From: Candidatus Parvarchaeota archaeon
GTDB lineage: Archaea; Nanobdellota; Nanobdellia; WJKC01
Assembly: GCA_017608505.1 (NCBI GenBank)
Contig: JAFCFT010000012.1
Location: 1 to 33,117 of the forward strand
Reading direction: 5' to 3'
Length of the DNA: 33,117 bases
The position numbers and the translations under genes are program-made. The notes under the pieces were generated by a model. That model did no database searches. It saw only the letters and a program-made list of their open reading frames with translations, and was not told the origin of the DNA. Positions 24,711-32,694 of the stretch are shown one piece after another; the stretch's first letter is position 1, and every line of letters begins with the position of its first letter.

Positions 24711-26362
24711 TTTAATTCAATTAAAGTAGCAGCGCTCCACGCCTGAGCCCAAGCCCCCCTGCTTATCTGCATTTTTGCATCGCTTATTTCTGAACAATCT
24801 CCAACAGAACCTTGATAAAACAAATCTTGCATGCTTGCACTTCTTATTTTTTGCGCATATTTTTTTAATCCAGAAAAATTTTTCATGCAGATTGCGGCTA
24901 TGTTGTTTAAATAATACCAAGAGTCTCCATTATGATAAGCAAAAGCTGCCTCTCCATCATCAACATCTCTGTATAAAACGCTTTTTTTGCTTACACTCGC
25001 AAGGCCTCCCCAAGAAAGCCACAATTCTTTTAGCAAATTCTTGAAAACTTGAAGCCACTCTTTTTTTGCCAATAATTCAGGATATATATAGCATGCAAGA
25101 AATGCATTAGGCCTTAAAGTAAAATCGCCTGGAGCATCAAGAAGCACGCCATTTTTATAAAAAGCACCCCTTACTTTCTTTTTTAACTCTTTTTCCATCA
25201 GTTTATATCTTGGCTCTTTTGCCACTCTACTCATTAATTTGTAAATATTTAATTGAAGCGCTTGTATTTCTATCCTTGCGCCGTCTCTTAGCAAAGAGTC
25301 CATCCAAGTTTCTTTAGGCTTGTTTATTACAAAGCTTTCTTTTGCTCTTGTTTTTAATATTGCGTAAACAGCGTCTTTAAATTTTCTTTTTATTAATTCT
25401 TCTTCAATCTTTGAAAATTTAAAGCCCATGTCCAAATAGTCATTTAACCGCTTTGCAACCCACCCAATCGAATCTGCCATTACAATTCCATTATGCGAGA
25501 ACAAGCCTTGTTCAGGGATTCTTTTAACATAGTCAAAAATTATTTTCTTAAACAAATCAACTTCGCCTAAAATAAGAAGCGCTTTTAGAGATATTAATTC
25601 GTCTCTTATCCAAGGCTTGCAAAACCAAGGCAGGCCTGCAACAATTCTTTGCCTAAAAAAAAGCTTATTCAACGCGTTTTCAACAGGACTGCAGGGCTTT
25701 TTTTCAAGCTTTATTTTTAACAGCTTTTTTACATCATTTTCTATGCTCTTTAAATCAGTTCCTGCGCAAAAAGCAATTCTTGCAGGCTTCTTTATCTCTG
25801 CGCTAAATATTTCATAAACATCTCTATTTTCTGGAAGCGAATTTCTTTGCGAGTCTAACTCGTAAAAAACATTTGTTTTTTTCATGCAATCCACTAATTT
25901 TAAATTTGAAGCAATTGCAAGATACACATTTTCTTTAAAACCAAATTTTACAAATTTTACAGGACCTGCATTAATTATTTTTGGTTCAACAGACATCTCA
26001 TTATTAAATATCTCTTTAAAATCAACCTTGATTTTTAGACTGCCTTTGCCTGCAACATCATAAACAAGCCCCATGATACCATAAGGCATATAATATGTTT
26101 CAATTAAAGAAGGCCTTTTAATGACTACAGCATCCTTAAACTTTTCAACTTCAACAGCCTCTTTGCCAGTGCTTACGGATTCAAGAGTTTTTACATACAT
26201 CTCATTTATTTTTGCATATAGCCCATTGTACCGCGAATCTTGCGCGCCACTAAGATTTTGCGAAAAAAATGCATCTTTGCCATTTGCAAGCGTAAATTTT
26301 TGGCCTGCATACTGAATTTTTTTCTTTAAAACCCCTTCATTTGTATGGTGTTTTATTATCAT
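24689..26362 (-). CDS. Glycogen-debranching-like glucosidase (GH133/GDE C-terminal type)
   Basis: 557 residues, no signal peptide, cytosolic. The C-terminal (alpha/alpha)6 barrel shows the family landmarks: GLPWFCKPWIRDELISLKAL (compare GLPWFxxWGRDTxISL), ETWMDSLLRDGARIEIQALQ (TWMD...R.G..VEINAL), LRPNAFLACYIYPELL (RPNQ-like) and AYHNGDSWYYLNNIA (YHQGTVWPWL-like). The N-terminal 200 residues form a beta domain. It likely hydrolyses alpha-1,6 branches or related alpha-glucans. Some catalytic positions differ (PWIRDE for WGRDT), so the substrate may be different. It is divergent from the glutaredoxin gene, with a 40-base promoter gap. Confidence 0.75.
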   Translation of the reverse strand: MIIKHHTNEGVLKKKIQYAGQKFTLANGKDAFFSQNLSGAQDSRYNGLYAKINEMYVKTLESVSTGKEAVEVEKFKDAVVIKRPSLIETYYMPYGIMGLVYDVAGKGSLKIKVDFKEIFNNEMSVEPKIINAGPVKFVKFGFKENVYLAIASNLKLVDCMKKTNVFYELDSQRNSLPENRDVYEIFSAEIKKPARIAFCAGTDLKSIENDVKKLLKIKLEKKPCSPVENALNKLFFRQRIVAGLPWFCKPWIRDELISLKALLILGEVDLFKKIIFDYVKRIPEQGLFSHNGIVMADSIGWVAKRLNDYLDMGFKFSKIEEELIKRKFKDAVYAILKTRAKESFVINKPKETWMDSLLRDGARIEIQALQLNIYKLMSRVAKEPRYKLMEKELKKKVRGAFYKNGVLLDAPGDFTLRPNAFLACYIYPELLAKKEWLQVFKNLLKELWLSWGGLASVSKKSVLYRDVDDGEAAFAYHNGDSWYYLNNIAAICMKNFSGLKKYAQKIRSASMQDLFYQGSVGDCSEISDAKMQISRGAWAQAWSAATLIELNYGSFNF

Positions 26363-26402
26363 AAGGACAAATTTAATAAAGAGTTTGAAGTTTATATTAG
26401 AT

Positions 26403-26657
26403 ATGGTGGCTGAAAGAGAAGTTAAAGTAATTGTGTACTCAACGCCAGCATGCCCTTGGTGCTACAAAGTAAAAGAATTCTTAGAAGAGCACAACATACC
26501 ATTTATTGAAAAAGATGTTTCAGCAGACCGAGAGGCAGCCTATGAAATGATTGCCAAATCTCATCAAATGGGCGTTCCTGTAATTGACGTAAACGGCGAA
26601 ATAGTCATTGGCTTTGACGAAATAAAATTAAGGCAACTTCTAAGGATTGAAGACTAA
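26403..26657 (+). CDS. Glutaredoxin/NrdH-like thiol redox protein
   Basis: 84 residues from ATG 26403. VKVIVYSTPACPWCYKVKEF carries the redox CPWC (Cys17, Cys20). GVPVIDVNGEIVIGFDEIKL supplies the cis-proline and the C-terminal strand and helix. It reduces disulfides in the cytosol, possibly for ribonucleotide reductase; no such partner is adjacent. An in-frame TTG at 26385 is rejected because it adds residues outside the fold. Confidence 0.9.
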   Translation: MVAEREVKVIVYSTPACPWCYKVKEFLEEHNIPFIEKDVSADREAAYEMIAKSHQMGVPVIDVNGEIVIGFDEIKLRQLLRIED

Positions 26658-26700
26658 AAAACAAATTTTTATATTCTTATAATCCTTACATACTATTAGG

Positions 26701-27408
26701 ATGAATATTGTTGCAGATTTCCTTTTAGGATTGCTTTTTCAAATGGGCAACCTCTTAGCAGTGCAGTTTTTAAATCTTGCAGTTTTTTGGCAGCTTCTTC
26801 CCATATATTCAACATGGTTTGCGACCCTTTTTATAACAAGAGGAAGAGAATACGAAGACGAAGCAAACAGATTCCTAAACGGCTTTGCAATTCTTTGGGT
26901 CGGCTTCCAGCTTGGAGAGTATGTAATTGAAAATTTTTTCACAGACCCAATGATAATCTGGAAAGCAATATTTGTTGTCATATTATTCATATACGCATAT
27001 TTTGTAATGAAGCTTGTCTTGCAAGGTAAAGAAATAACAAAATACATTGCAAGAATAGGAGAGATATCAACAATAAACATTGCTGCCATGCTTTTTGTCC
27101 AAGACATCCTTGCAATAACAAGCATTATTCAATTTTTCCAGCTTTTGCTTGCATTTATAATAATATATGTGTCGCTAGACGCATTCATGACATGGCTCAC
27201 TAAGTATTTGTGGAAGCGCATGGGAAAACCAATAGAAGAAGAAAAAGCGCCGCCAACACCACCTCCAAAACCTGTACCTAGATACGAAAGAATTACAGCG
27301 CCGCCAACTCGCCCAAGACCTGTTGCGCCGCCAAGACCTGTAACCCCGCCCACATATCCAACAACACCAAGACCAGCAAGACCCGCATATCCAGCACGAA
27401 GATACTAA
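26701..27408 (+). CDS. Polytopic membrane protein with proline-rich cytosolic tail
   Basis: 235 residues. The first 175 contain about five helices (including FLLGLLFQMGNLLAVQFLNL, FAILWVGFQLGEYVIENFF, AIFVVILFIYAYFVMKLVL and FQLLLAFIIIYVSLDAF). The last 60 residues are a basic, low-complexity proline tail with repeats such as APPTPPPKPVPRYE and RPRPVAPPRPVTPP. A tail of this kind may bind other proteins or the ribosome. A TATA-like TTTTTATATTC lies near 26667-26677. Family unknown. Confidence 0.7.
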   Translation: MNIVADFLLGLLFQMGNLLAVQFLNLAVFWQLLPIYSTWFATLFITRGREYEDEANRFLNGFAILWVGFQLGEYVIENFFTDPMIIWKAIFVVILFIYAYFVMKLVLQGKEITKYIARIGEISTINIAAMLFVQDILAITSIIQFFQLLLAFIIIYVSLDAFMTWLTKYLWKRMGKPIEEEKAPPTPPPKPVPRYERITAPPTRPRPVAPPRPVTPPTYPTTPRPARPAYPARRY

Positions 27409-27447
27409 ACGCAAACTTTATATACTAACGTTATAAAGTGAAATAAC

Positions 27448-27789
27448 ATGGCTCTTTTTAGCAAAGGCAAAGCAAACTACTTTGGATATGAAAATTTCAA
27501 AGAGGATTTTTTAAGGAAACTGCAAATACCTTATGAAATTGCAGGCAACGCTGTTTTTAAAAATCATAAGCTTGAAGTATTGTTAATTGGAAAAGTCTAC
27601 AGAGCAATGTTTGACGAAAATAATGAAATTTGCGGCACGTTATTTAAGATTCCTATAGAAACTCTGCCTTATTTAGACAAAGCATTCAAAGCTCCTCATT
27701 TCTACAAAAAAACAACTATTGAAGTTAAACTTAAAGACGGCACATTAGATCAAGCAATCGCATATTTTTATCATAACAGCGAAATATAA
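27448..27789 (+). CDS. Gamma-glutamylcyclotransferase-like fold protein
   Basis: 113 residues. The order fits the GGCT/AIG2 fold: ANYFGYENFKEDFLRKLQIP (the YGSN-type opening, here altered), YEIAGNAVFKNHKLEVLLIG, YRAMFDENNEICGTLFKIP, ETLPYLDKAFKAPHFYKK and IEVKLKDGTLDQAIAYFYH. In active enzymes a glutamate follows the LD of the LDxxE segment. Here it is LDKAFKAP, so that glutamate appears to be missing. The protein may therefore be a binding or regulatory member. A TATA box (TTTATATAC, about 27418-27426) lies upstream. Confidence 0.5.
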   Translation: MALFSKGKANYFGYENFKEDFLRKLQIPYEIAGNAVFKNHKLEVLLIGKVYRAMFDENNEICGTLFKIPIETLPYLDKAFKAPHFYKKTTIEVKLKDGTLDQAIAYFYHNSEI

Positions 27790-27825
27790 CAAACTTTTTT
27801 ATTAACATCTTCTTTTAACACACTA

Positions 27826-28746
27826 ATGTTTAACTTTTTTAAAAAGCAGACTAAAAGATATTGTCTTAAAGTTAATGACTTAACAGTAAAATATGGAAAA
27901 AAACTTGTTCTTAAAAAAGTTGACTTCACTGTTGGAAAAGGAGACTTATTTGGAATCATAGGGCTCTCAGGCTCAGGGAAATCAACAATACTAAAAAGCA
28001 TCTTAAGATTAATACGATACAAAGGAAGAATAGACTTTAATGAGAAAGGTGTTGGCTTTTGCCCGCAAGAAGATGCTTTTTTCTACGAACTTAGCATAAA
28101 AGAAAACGCAATATTGTTTGGAAGTTTGCAACGAATCAAATACACAACAATAATTACGAGGCTTAAACACTACATGAAAGAGTTGGAGCTGGACGAGCCT
28201 TTAAGCAAGCTTGCAGGCGAACTCTCAGGAGGCCAAAGAAAAAGATTAAACATAATCCTTTCGATCCTTAAAGAGCCAGGCGTAATAATTCTTGACGAGC
28301 CTTTTGCAGGACTTGATTACTTAAACAGACTGCTTCTTTGGCGCTTTATTACAAAACTTAAAAAAAGGGGCAAAACAATAATTTTAACTACGCACTTGCT
28401 TGAAGAAGCAGAAGACTACTGCAACAAAATACTTATTATTAAAGAAGGAAAACGTTTTGCTTTAGGAAGCATAAGCGACCTAAAAAGAAGATTTAAATTC
28501 AAATTATATGCAAGAATCAAAGTTTCATATATAAGCGCGGCCCTTCTTGAAAAAATCAAATATTATTCTAAAAAACGCAATATTAGAGTCTTATCTGTTT
28601 TTAACAATGAAATTTCTTTAGGCTTTCCTGGCGAAGACATTTACGAAAACTTCTTGAAATTCATTGAGCGGAGCGGAAAAGAATACAAAGTGATAGAACT
28701 TAAACCCCCAACACTTAATGAACTGTTTTTGGTGAGTCTTGCATGA
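27826..28746 (+). CDS. ABC transporter ATP-binding subunit
   Basis: 306 residues. Walker A is GLSGSGKST, the Q-loop lies in VGFCPQEDAFF, the signature is ELSGGQRKRLNI, Walker B is VIILDEPFAGLD and the switch histidine is in LTTHLLEEAEDY. The C-terminal 90 residues after ALGSISDLKRRF form the extra domain common in ABC-2 exporters. Its stop overlaps the start of the permease (ATGA, 28743-28746), so the pair forms one exporter. Drug, lipid or polysaccharide export are all possible. Confidence 0.93.
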   Translation: MFNFFKKQTKRYCLKVNDLTVKYGKKLVLKKVDFTVGKGDLFGIIGLSGSGKSTILKSILRLIRYKGRIDFNEKGVGFCPQEDAFFYELSIKENAILFGSLQRIKYTTIITRLKHYMKELELDEPLSKLAGELSGGQRKRLNIILSILKEPGVIILDEPFAGLDYLNRLLLWRFITKLKKRGKTIILTTHLLEEAEDYCNKILIIKEGKRFALGSISDLKRRFKFKLYARIKVSYISAALLEKIKYYSKKRNIRVLSVFNNEISLGFPGEDIYENFLKFIERSGKEYKVIELKPPTLNELFLVSLA

Positions 28747-30089
28747 AGCAAAAAATACTCAACGTCCTAACAAAGCTGAAAATCACAGGCTTAATCTACA
28801 AAGAGCTGATGCTTTTGTCAAGGCGCAAAAAAGCCCCAATACTTGTCATCCTTTTGCCAATAATACTCTCTATTGTATATCTTAGCACAACATATGCGCT
28901 TACAAATCCAGAAATAACGCTTAGCGTTGGCGTATGCAATTTTGACCCAAATCCAGAAGTCAACAAATTAATCTCGTCTCTTTCAGGCAAATTCAGTGTG
29001 CAAACTCTTGATAGCGAAAACTGTCTTGCAAATCTTAAAAACAAAATAAAAGACGGCACATTTCTCATAGGACTTTCAATACCGTCTGACTTTTCCTCAA
29101 AACTCTCAACTGCAAGGCAAGGAACCCTTACTTTTTACGTAGATGAGTCAAGACCTGCGCTTGCAGCAGTAGTAGGTCTAGTCTTAAACAGCGGGCTTTC
29201 AAGCTACAGCTCTGACGTAATTGCAGACGCTGAAAGCGAACTTCATAACTTTGCTTCTGAAGCCAGAACAAGGCTTGATGACGTAAGCTCTGTATTGAAT
29301 CTAACTATAAAAACCTTAAGCGACAACAAAAACTTATTAGGACTTATGTATCCATTGCTTAGCTCTTATCTTAACGACTTGGATGCAAAGCTTAAAAGCT
29401 ATGACAAAGATTTGGGATTTGTTGAAAACATAAGCGTTGCTTTCTTAACAAACCCAATAGTATTTAACCAAAAAAACATATATGATGTTGCAAGCCCAAT
29501 CAGCTTTAATTTCAGCATTATCTTTACAATTGTTTCCCTATTCACGCTTTTGCTTCTGTGTTCAACAGGCTACATTTTTGACAAAAGAACTAATTACTTG
29601 CTCCGCATCCGCTCTTCAAAAACCCCTATTGTGCATTATATATTCATTAAAATGATTTTTTACTCATTAATATCAGGCCTTCAGTTCATCATGATTCTTG
29701 CACTAATGATATTCACGCAAGGCGCTACCTTTAACATTAATTTCTTAGGTCTTATAGCAACCTTTTTCCTTATAACAGCCATCAACTCACTAATAGGCAT
29801 GCTAATAGGAGTCATTGCTAAAACAGAAAATGTTGCAATCCTTGTTTCATTAATACTTACTTTGCCTTTTATTTTTCTTTCAGGAGGGACAGTGCCTATA
29901 GAATTTTTGCCAGGCTTTTTGCAATTTATTGCAAACGCATTCCCTTTGCGCCTTGAAATACAGCTTTTAAAACTAACAACAGTCCTTGGATACAGCATTG
30001 AACAAATAAAACCCTTGTTAGAAACAGGCCTTGCGTATTTTGCCGTGCTTTTCGCGCTTGTATATTGTTTCATTAAGAAGGAGCACTAA
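28743..30089 (+). CDS. ABC-2 type exporter permease
   Basis: 448 residues. A first helix (APILVILLPIILSIVYLSTT) is followed by a large outside domain of about 200 residues, then five helices from FNFSIIFTIVSLFTLLLLC to LLETGLAYFAVLFALVYCF. LLSGGTVPIEFLPGFLQFIA is the typical ABC-2 re-entrant loop. The layout is that of YhgE/ABC-2 exporters with a big extracytoplasmic insert. Coupled to the ATPase before it. The 3' end overlaps the convergent gene at 30073 by 17 bases. Confidence 0.9.
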   Translation: MKQKILNVLTKLKITGLIYKELMLLSRRKKAPILVILLPIILSIVYLSTTYALTNPEITLSVGVCNFDPNPEVNKLISSLSGKFSVQTLDSENCLANLKNKIKDGTFLIGLSIPSDFSSKLSTARQGTLTFYVDESRPALAAVVGLVLNSGLSSYSSDVIADAESELHNFASEARTRLDDVSSVLNLTIKTLSDNKNLLGLMYPLLSSYLNDLDAKLKSYDKDLGFVENISVAFLTNPIVFNQKNIYDVASPISFNFSIIFTIVSLFTLLLLCSTGYIFDKRTNYLLRIRSSKTPIVHYIFIKMIFYSLISGLQFIMILALMIFTQGATFNINFLGLIATFFLITAINSLIGMLIGVIAKTENVAILVSLILTLPFIFLSGGTVPIEFLPGFLQFIANAFPLRLEIQLLKLTTVLGYSIEQIKPLLETGLAYFAVLFALVYCFIKKEH

Positions 30090-30474
30090 ACACTTCCTTA
30101 GCTATTAACTCAACCCTGCTTATTAAGTCTTGAAAAAATTCCCTGCCAACAGTCATTGCATATTTGTAACCAACTATTTTAACATTTTCTTTTGACAATC
30201 TTACAACAGACTTGTCCAACAAATTCTTCAAGTAAAAATAAATATCATATAATTCCTTTTCTGTGCTCTCATTCTTGAATAACCTGTACCTGCTTAATAC
30301 TAAATATTCTTTTTCAAGGCTTGTCTCATATTTCACTGCATAACTTGTTATTTTATCTAAAGCCTTAACTAAATGATATGCAATCATCTTAACTTGCGTG
30401 CCAGAAATATAATCAAACTTATTCAAATATTTGTGCGCGCATGCAAGTTCGTTTAGCACATCTTCACGATTCAT
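30073..30474 (-). CDS. Hypothetical helical protein
   Basis: 133 residues, all-helical in appearance (NREDVLNELACAHKYLNKF, VKMIAYHLVKALDKITSYAV, ELYDIYFYLKNLLDKSVVRL). No catalytic motif is visible, and it lacks the RxxxxH of HEPN toxins. Its start overlaps the end of the next gene upstream (30464-30474), so the two are co-translated and probably act together. Function unknown. Confidence 0.65.
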   Translation of the reverse strand: MNREDVLNELACAHKYLNKFDYISGTQVKMIAYHLVKALDKITSYAVKYETSLEKEYLVLSRYRLFKNESTEKELYDIYFYLKNLLDKSVVRLSKENVKIVGYKYAMTVGREFFQDLISRVELIAKEVFSAPS

Positions 30475-30919
30475 TTAATTTTTCCTCCATCACATCAATG
30501 AATTCGCTGGTTAGCCTTATATAATTTTTGACTTCTTCCTCTGTAAGCGTTACCATTGTATATTCAGGGCTTATTACTATGAATTTATTGTCTCTTTTTA
30601 ACTTTATGCTTGATTTTTCTCTTACATTATTAAATGAATTTATAGCCTTTATCATGGACACATACTGCTCAAGCCCTAACTTCTTGGCGTATTTGCTTAC
30701 AAACAAATTCACAGCCATCTCAAGGGGCGGAACAAACTCAAGTCTTTTGTATTTTTTTTCTTTTTCTAAATAAGCCATTATTACGCCATTTATTGCCTTG
30801 CCAAGATGATTTACAGCATTTAAAAAAATCCTTCTGTCGCCAAGCAAAGGCAATGTGACATATATCATGTGGTCTGCAAGTTTTAATTCCCCCCTTGCAG
30901 CACTAATTACTCCCCCCAT
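30464..30919 (-). CDS. Hypothetical helical protein, partner of the gene at 30073
   Basis: 151 residues starting MGGVISAARGELKLADHMIY. The N-terminal half is helical (LNAVNHLGKAINGVIMAYLE). A short beta stretch (SIKLKRDNKFIVISPEYTMV) is followed by a final helix EEVKNYIRLTSEFIDVMEEK. It overlaps the downstream partner by 11 bases. I do not recognise a family; both genes may be a lineage-specific pair. Confidence 0.65.
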   Translation of the reverse strand: MGGVISAARGELKLADHMIYVTLPLLGDRRIFLNAVNHLGKAINGVIMAYLEKEKKYKRLEFVPPLEMAVNLFVSKYAKKLGLEQYVSMIKAINSFNNVREKSSIKLKRDNKFIVISPEYTMVTLTEEEVKNYIRLTSEFIDVMEEKLNES

Positions 30920-31002
30920 TTACTATTTATTTAATTGCTTTCTAATTATTTATAATTTGCTTTATAATAAATCTTTTAAATAACAAAATCCAAAAAACCT
31001 GC

Positions 31003-31563
31003 ATGGAAAGGGAAAAACTAAGAATTATATTTCCGTTCTATGCCGACTGGGGGGGCTTTGAAGAAGAAACTATAAGTGACTTAAAAGACCAACCAGTGCT
31101 CATGGAATTTTATGACCAGCTTGAAGATGTCTTAAATTACTACATTAACAATCCCGCAGAGAAAAACTTTGAAAAATTAATGAACAGTTTTATTAAATTA
31201 AGGGGTTGCGTATTTAATAAAACAGTTCAAAAACTTATTAAAGCGCTTGCAAAAAAAGAAAGCGTAAAGCATGTTTATTTAATTGACACATCCACAAAAA
31301 CGCCACCAACGTCAACAGAGCGCAACATATGGATGATAGACAACATTGTAAAATACATTAAAGAATTTAAAGACGAAGAAGAGTTTTACGTGTTCACAGC
31401 ATTCCCGCACGTCAAATTATTTTTAAGATGGAATGAAGAAAACAGGCCCTACTCGCTTAATAACAAAATAAAAGAAGCAACAGGATTAGAATATATAAAA
31501 TTTGAAAAACTTGAAAATCTAACAAGAATACTTACTTATGGTATACTTATTAGCATCCACTAG
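31003..31563 (+). CDS. Hypothetical protein
   Basis: 186 residues, no recognised domain. It begins MEREKLRIIFPFYADWGGFE, has a helical middle, and a possible alpha/beta second half (KHVYLIDTSTKTPP, EEFYVFTAFPHVKLFLRW). No signal or membrane helix. A TATA-like TTTATAATAAATC lies at about 30960-30972. Its 3' end overlaps the gene at 31519 by 45 bases, the longest convergent overlap in the window. Confidence 0.6.
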   Translation: MEREKLRIIFPFYADWGGFEEETISDLKDQPVLMEFYDQLEDVLNYYINNPAEKNFEKLMNSFIKLRGCVFNKTVQKLIKALAKKESVKHVYLIDTSTKTPPTSTERNIWMIDNIVKYIKEFKDEEEFYVFTAFPHVKLFLRWNEENRPYSLNNKIKEATGLEYIKFEKLENLTRILTYGILISIH

Positions 31564-32100
31564 ATAAGATCTTGTAGTTTTCTCTAAAATTTTCACTTTA
31601 CTTTCAAATATGTCATCTGGCTTGCCAGATGCAGCTTGAGCAATTAAAGCTGCTAAAAAGATATTTGAATCGCGAGCAAAAAAATCTAATTCATCTGAAT
31701 TATTTTTGCAAACATCGTGCAACCTTGCATACTCGCACTCTTTATACACATCGCTAAAATCAGGATATTCATAAGCCATTTTGTAAAACACTTGCGCAAG
31801 CAAGTACGCATTTAATCTTGTTTCTTCACGTTCATTAATATCAAAATAAAGGCACTTTATTGGATTAAAGATATTGCCAACTACAACATCCTCTATCAAT
31901 TTATCTAAACTTGCATTGTCTGAAACATCAACAGACTCGTGGACAAGATTATAAAATTTTTCAATATATTCAGACTTCCTAATTAAAGACTTAATGTTGC
32001 AATATCGCTTGCCTATAAAAGCATTGTAACTATCATTATAAGAGCATCTATTTTCAGCCTTTTTATTCAATTCCTTAACAATTTCTTTAACATTTACCAT
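31519..32100 (-). CDS. Hypothetical protein
   Basis: 193 residues from ATG 32100 (MVNVKEIVKELNKKAENRC). Helical and cysteine-containing, with segments LIEDVVVGNIFNPIKCLYFD and LNAYLLAQVFYKMAYEYPDF and a C-terminal SKYSC. There is no recognised motif. An in-frame GTG at 32109 is possible but lies in a purine-rich leader that could serve as ribosome binding site. Overlaps the opposite gene tail to tail by 45 bases. Confidence 0.6.
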   Translation of the reverse strand: MVNVKEIVKELNKKAENRCSYNDSYNAFIGKRYCNIKSLIRKSEYIEKFYNLVHESVDVSDNASLDKLIEDVVVGNIFNPIKCLYFDINEREETRLNAYLLAQVFYKMAYEYPDFSDVYKECEYARLHDVCKNNSDELDFFARDSNIFLAALIAQAASGKPDDIFESKVKILEKTTRSYLVDANKYTISKYSC

Positions 32101-32188
32101 AACAATCACTACTTAATGGTAAAGAAATAGTATATAAAATTTTCGATAACCAAAAACCTAATAAAATGTGCGCAAGTCATATCCTTGT

Positions 32189-32437
32189 ATGAGCGTATGC
32201 GAAGTTTGCGGCGAAGAAGTTGCTGAAACCAAGACATGCAGGCAATGCGGAGTCAAATTCTGCAAAGAATGCGGATACTTTGAGAAACATTTATGTCTTG
32301 ACTGCGGAACTGCTGAAGAAGAAAGCCTTGAAGACCAAGTAGAAGACACTCTTGAAGAATCAACAGAAATGGAAACTGAAAAAACTTATGGAGAAGAGCC
32401 AGAGCAAGTTGAGGAAATAAAAAGCGCCTTAGAGTAG
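32189..32437 (+). CDS. Zinc-ribbon/B-box-like protein with acidic tail
   Basis: 82 residues from ATG 32189 (MSVCEVCGEEVAETKTCRQC). The first half holds four CxxC-type pairs (CEVC, CRQC, CKEC, CLDC), enough for two zinc sites in a cross-brace arrangement, similar to HIT or B-box fingers. The second half is strongly acidic (EEESLEDQVEDTLEESTEME and on). It may bind nucleic-acid-binding proteins or ribosomal components. Last protein gene before the tRNA cluster. Confidence 0.65.
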   Translation: MSVCEVCGEEVAETKTCRQCGVKFCKECGYFEKHLCLDCGTAEEESLEDQVEDTLEESTEMETEKTYGEEPEQVEEIKSALE

Positions 32438-32564
32438 TTTCTTTTTATTTTTTTCAAATTGTTGTAAGTTTCCAAACGCTAAATAACCTATAACTGCAAC
32501 ATAACCCATATTTTCTTGGAGAAACAGACAGAATATAAATGTTAAAAAGATGCGGGGGGAGGGA

Positions 32565-32610
32565 TTTCCAAACCCAAGACCTAGAGGGGGAAGCTTCTCC
32601 CTCTCTGGCT
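32565..32610 (-). other. Intron 3 of tRNA-Leu, 46 nt, T-loop
   Basis: Inserted among the adenines of the T-loop (TTCAAA before, T60 after). Runs of A at both borders leave 56/57 to 59/60 equally possible. It begins AGCCAGAG and ends TGGGTTTGGAAA, the same as the tRNA-Glu intron. The extra 22 bases between contain a hairpin with arms AGAGGG and CCCTCT. CCAGA near the start can pair with TTTGG near the end. Confidence 0.8.
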
Positions 32611-32642
32611 TTTGAACCCTCGCAGGCACTAAGCCACTGGGT

Positions 32643-32655
32643 TTCTTAACTGGTT
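32643..32655 (-). other. Intron 2 of tRNA-Leu, 13 nt, canonical position 37/38
   Basis: The sequence is AACCAGTTAAGAA. By sequence it may instead be shifted one base (38/39). At 13 nt it is among the shortest introns one would expect. It carries a CCAG that duplicates exon bases 40-43 and can pair with CTGG of the 5' exon. Confidence 0.7.
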
Positions 32656-32662
32656 CCTAAGC

Positions 32663-32694
32663 TTTGCCTCCAGAATTTTATTTAATTCACGGAT
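32663..32694 (-). other. Intron 1 of tRNA-Leu, 32 nt, position 30/31
   Basis: Lies between G30 and G31 in the 5' strand of the anticodon stem. Both borders are unambiguous: the intron begins ATCC and ends GCAAA, and only its removal restores CTGGG opposite CCCAG. This is not the canonical 37/38 site. Confidence 0.75.

Noticed and set aside
27129..27414. Minus-strand glycine- and tryptophan-rich frames opposite the proline tail
   Set aside because: They are the mirror of CCN proline codons in the real gene, so they are open only because of that bias.
32429..32629. Minus-strand frame of 66 codons over the tRNA-Leu gene
   Set aside because: It is a translation of the tRNA and its flank. The last 26 codons (from MGYVAVIGYLAFG) look slightly protein-like but have no support as a gene.
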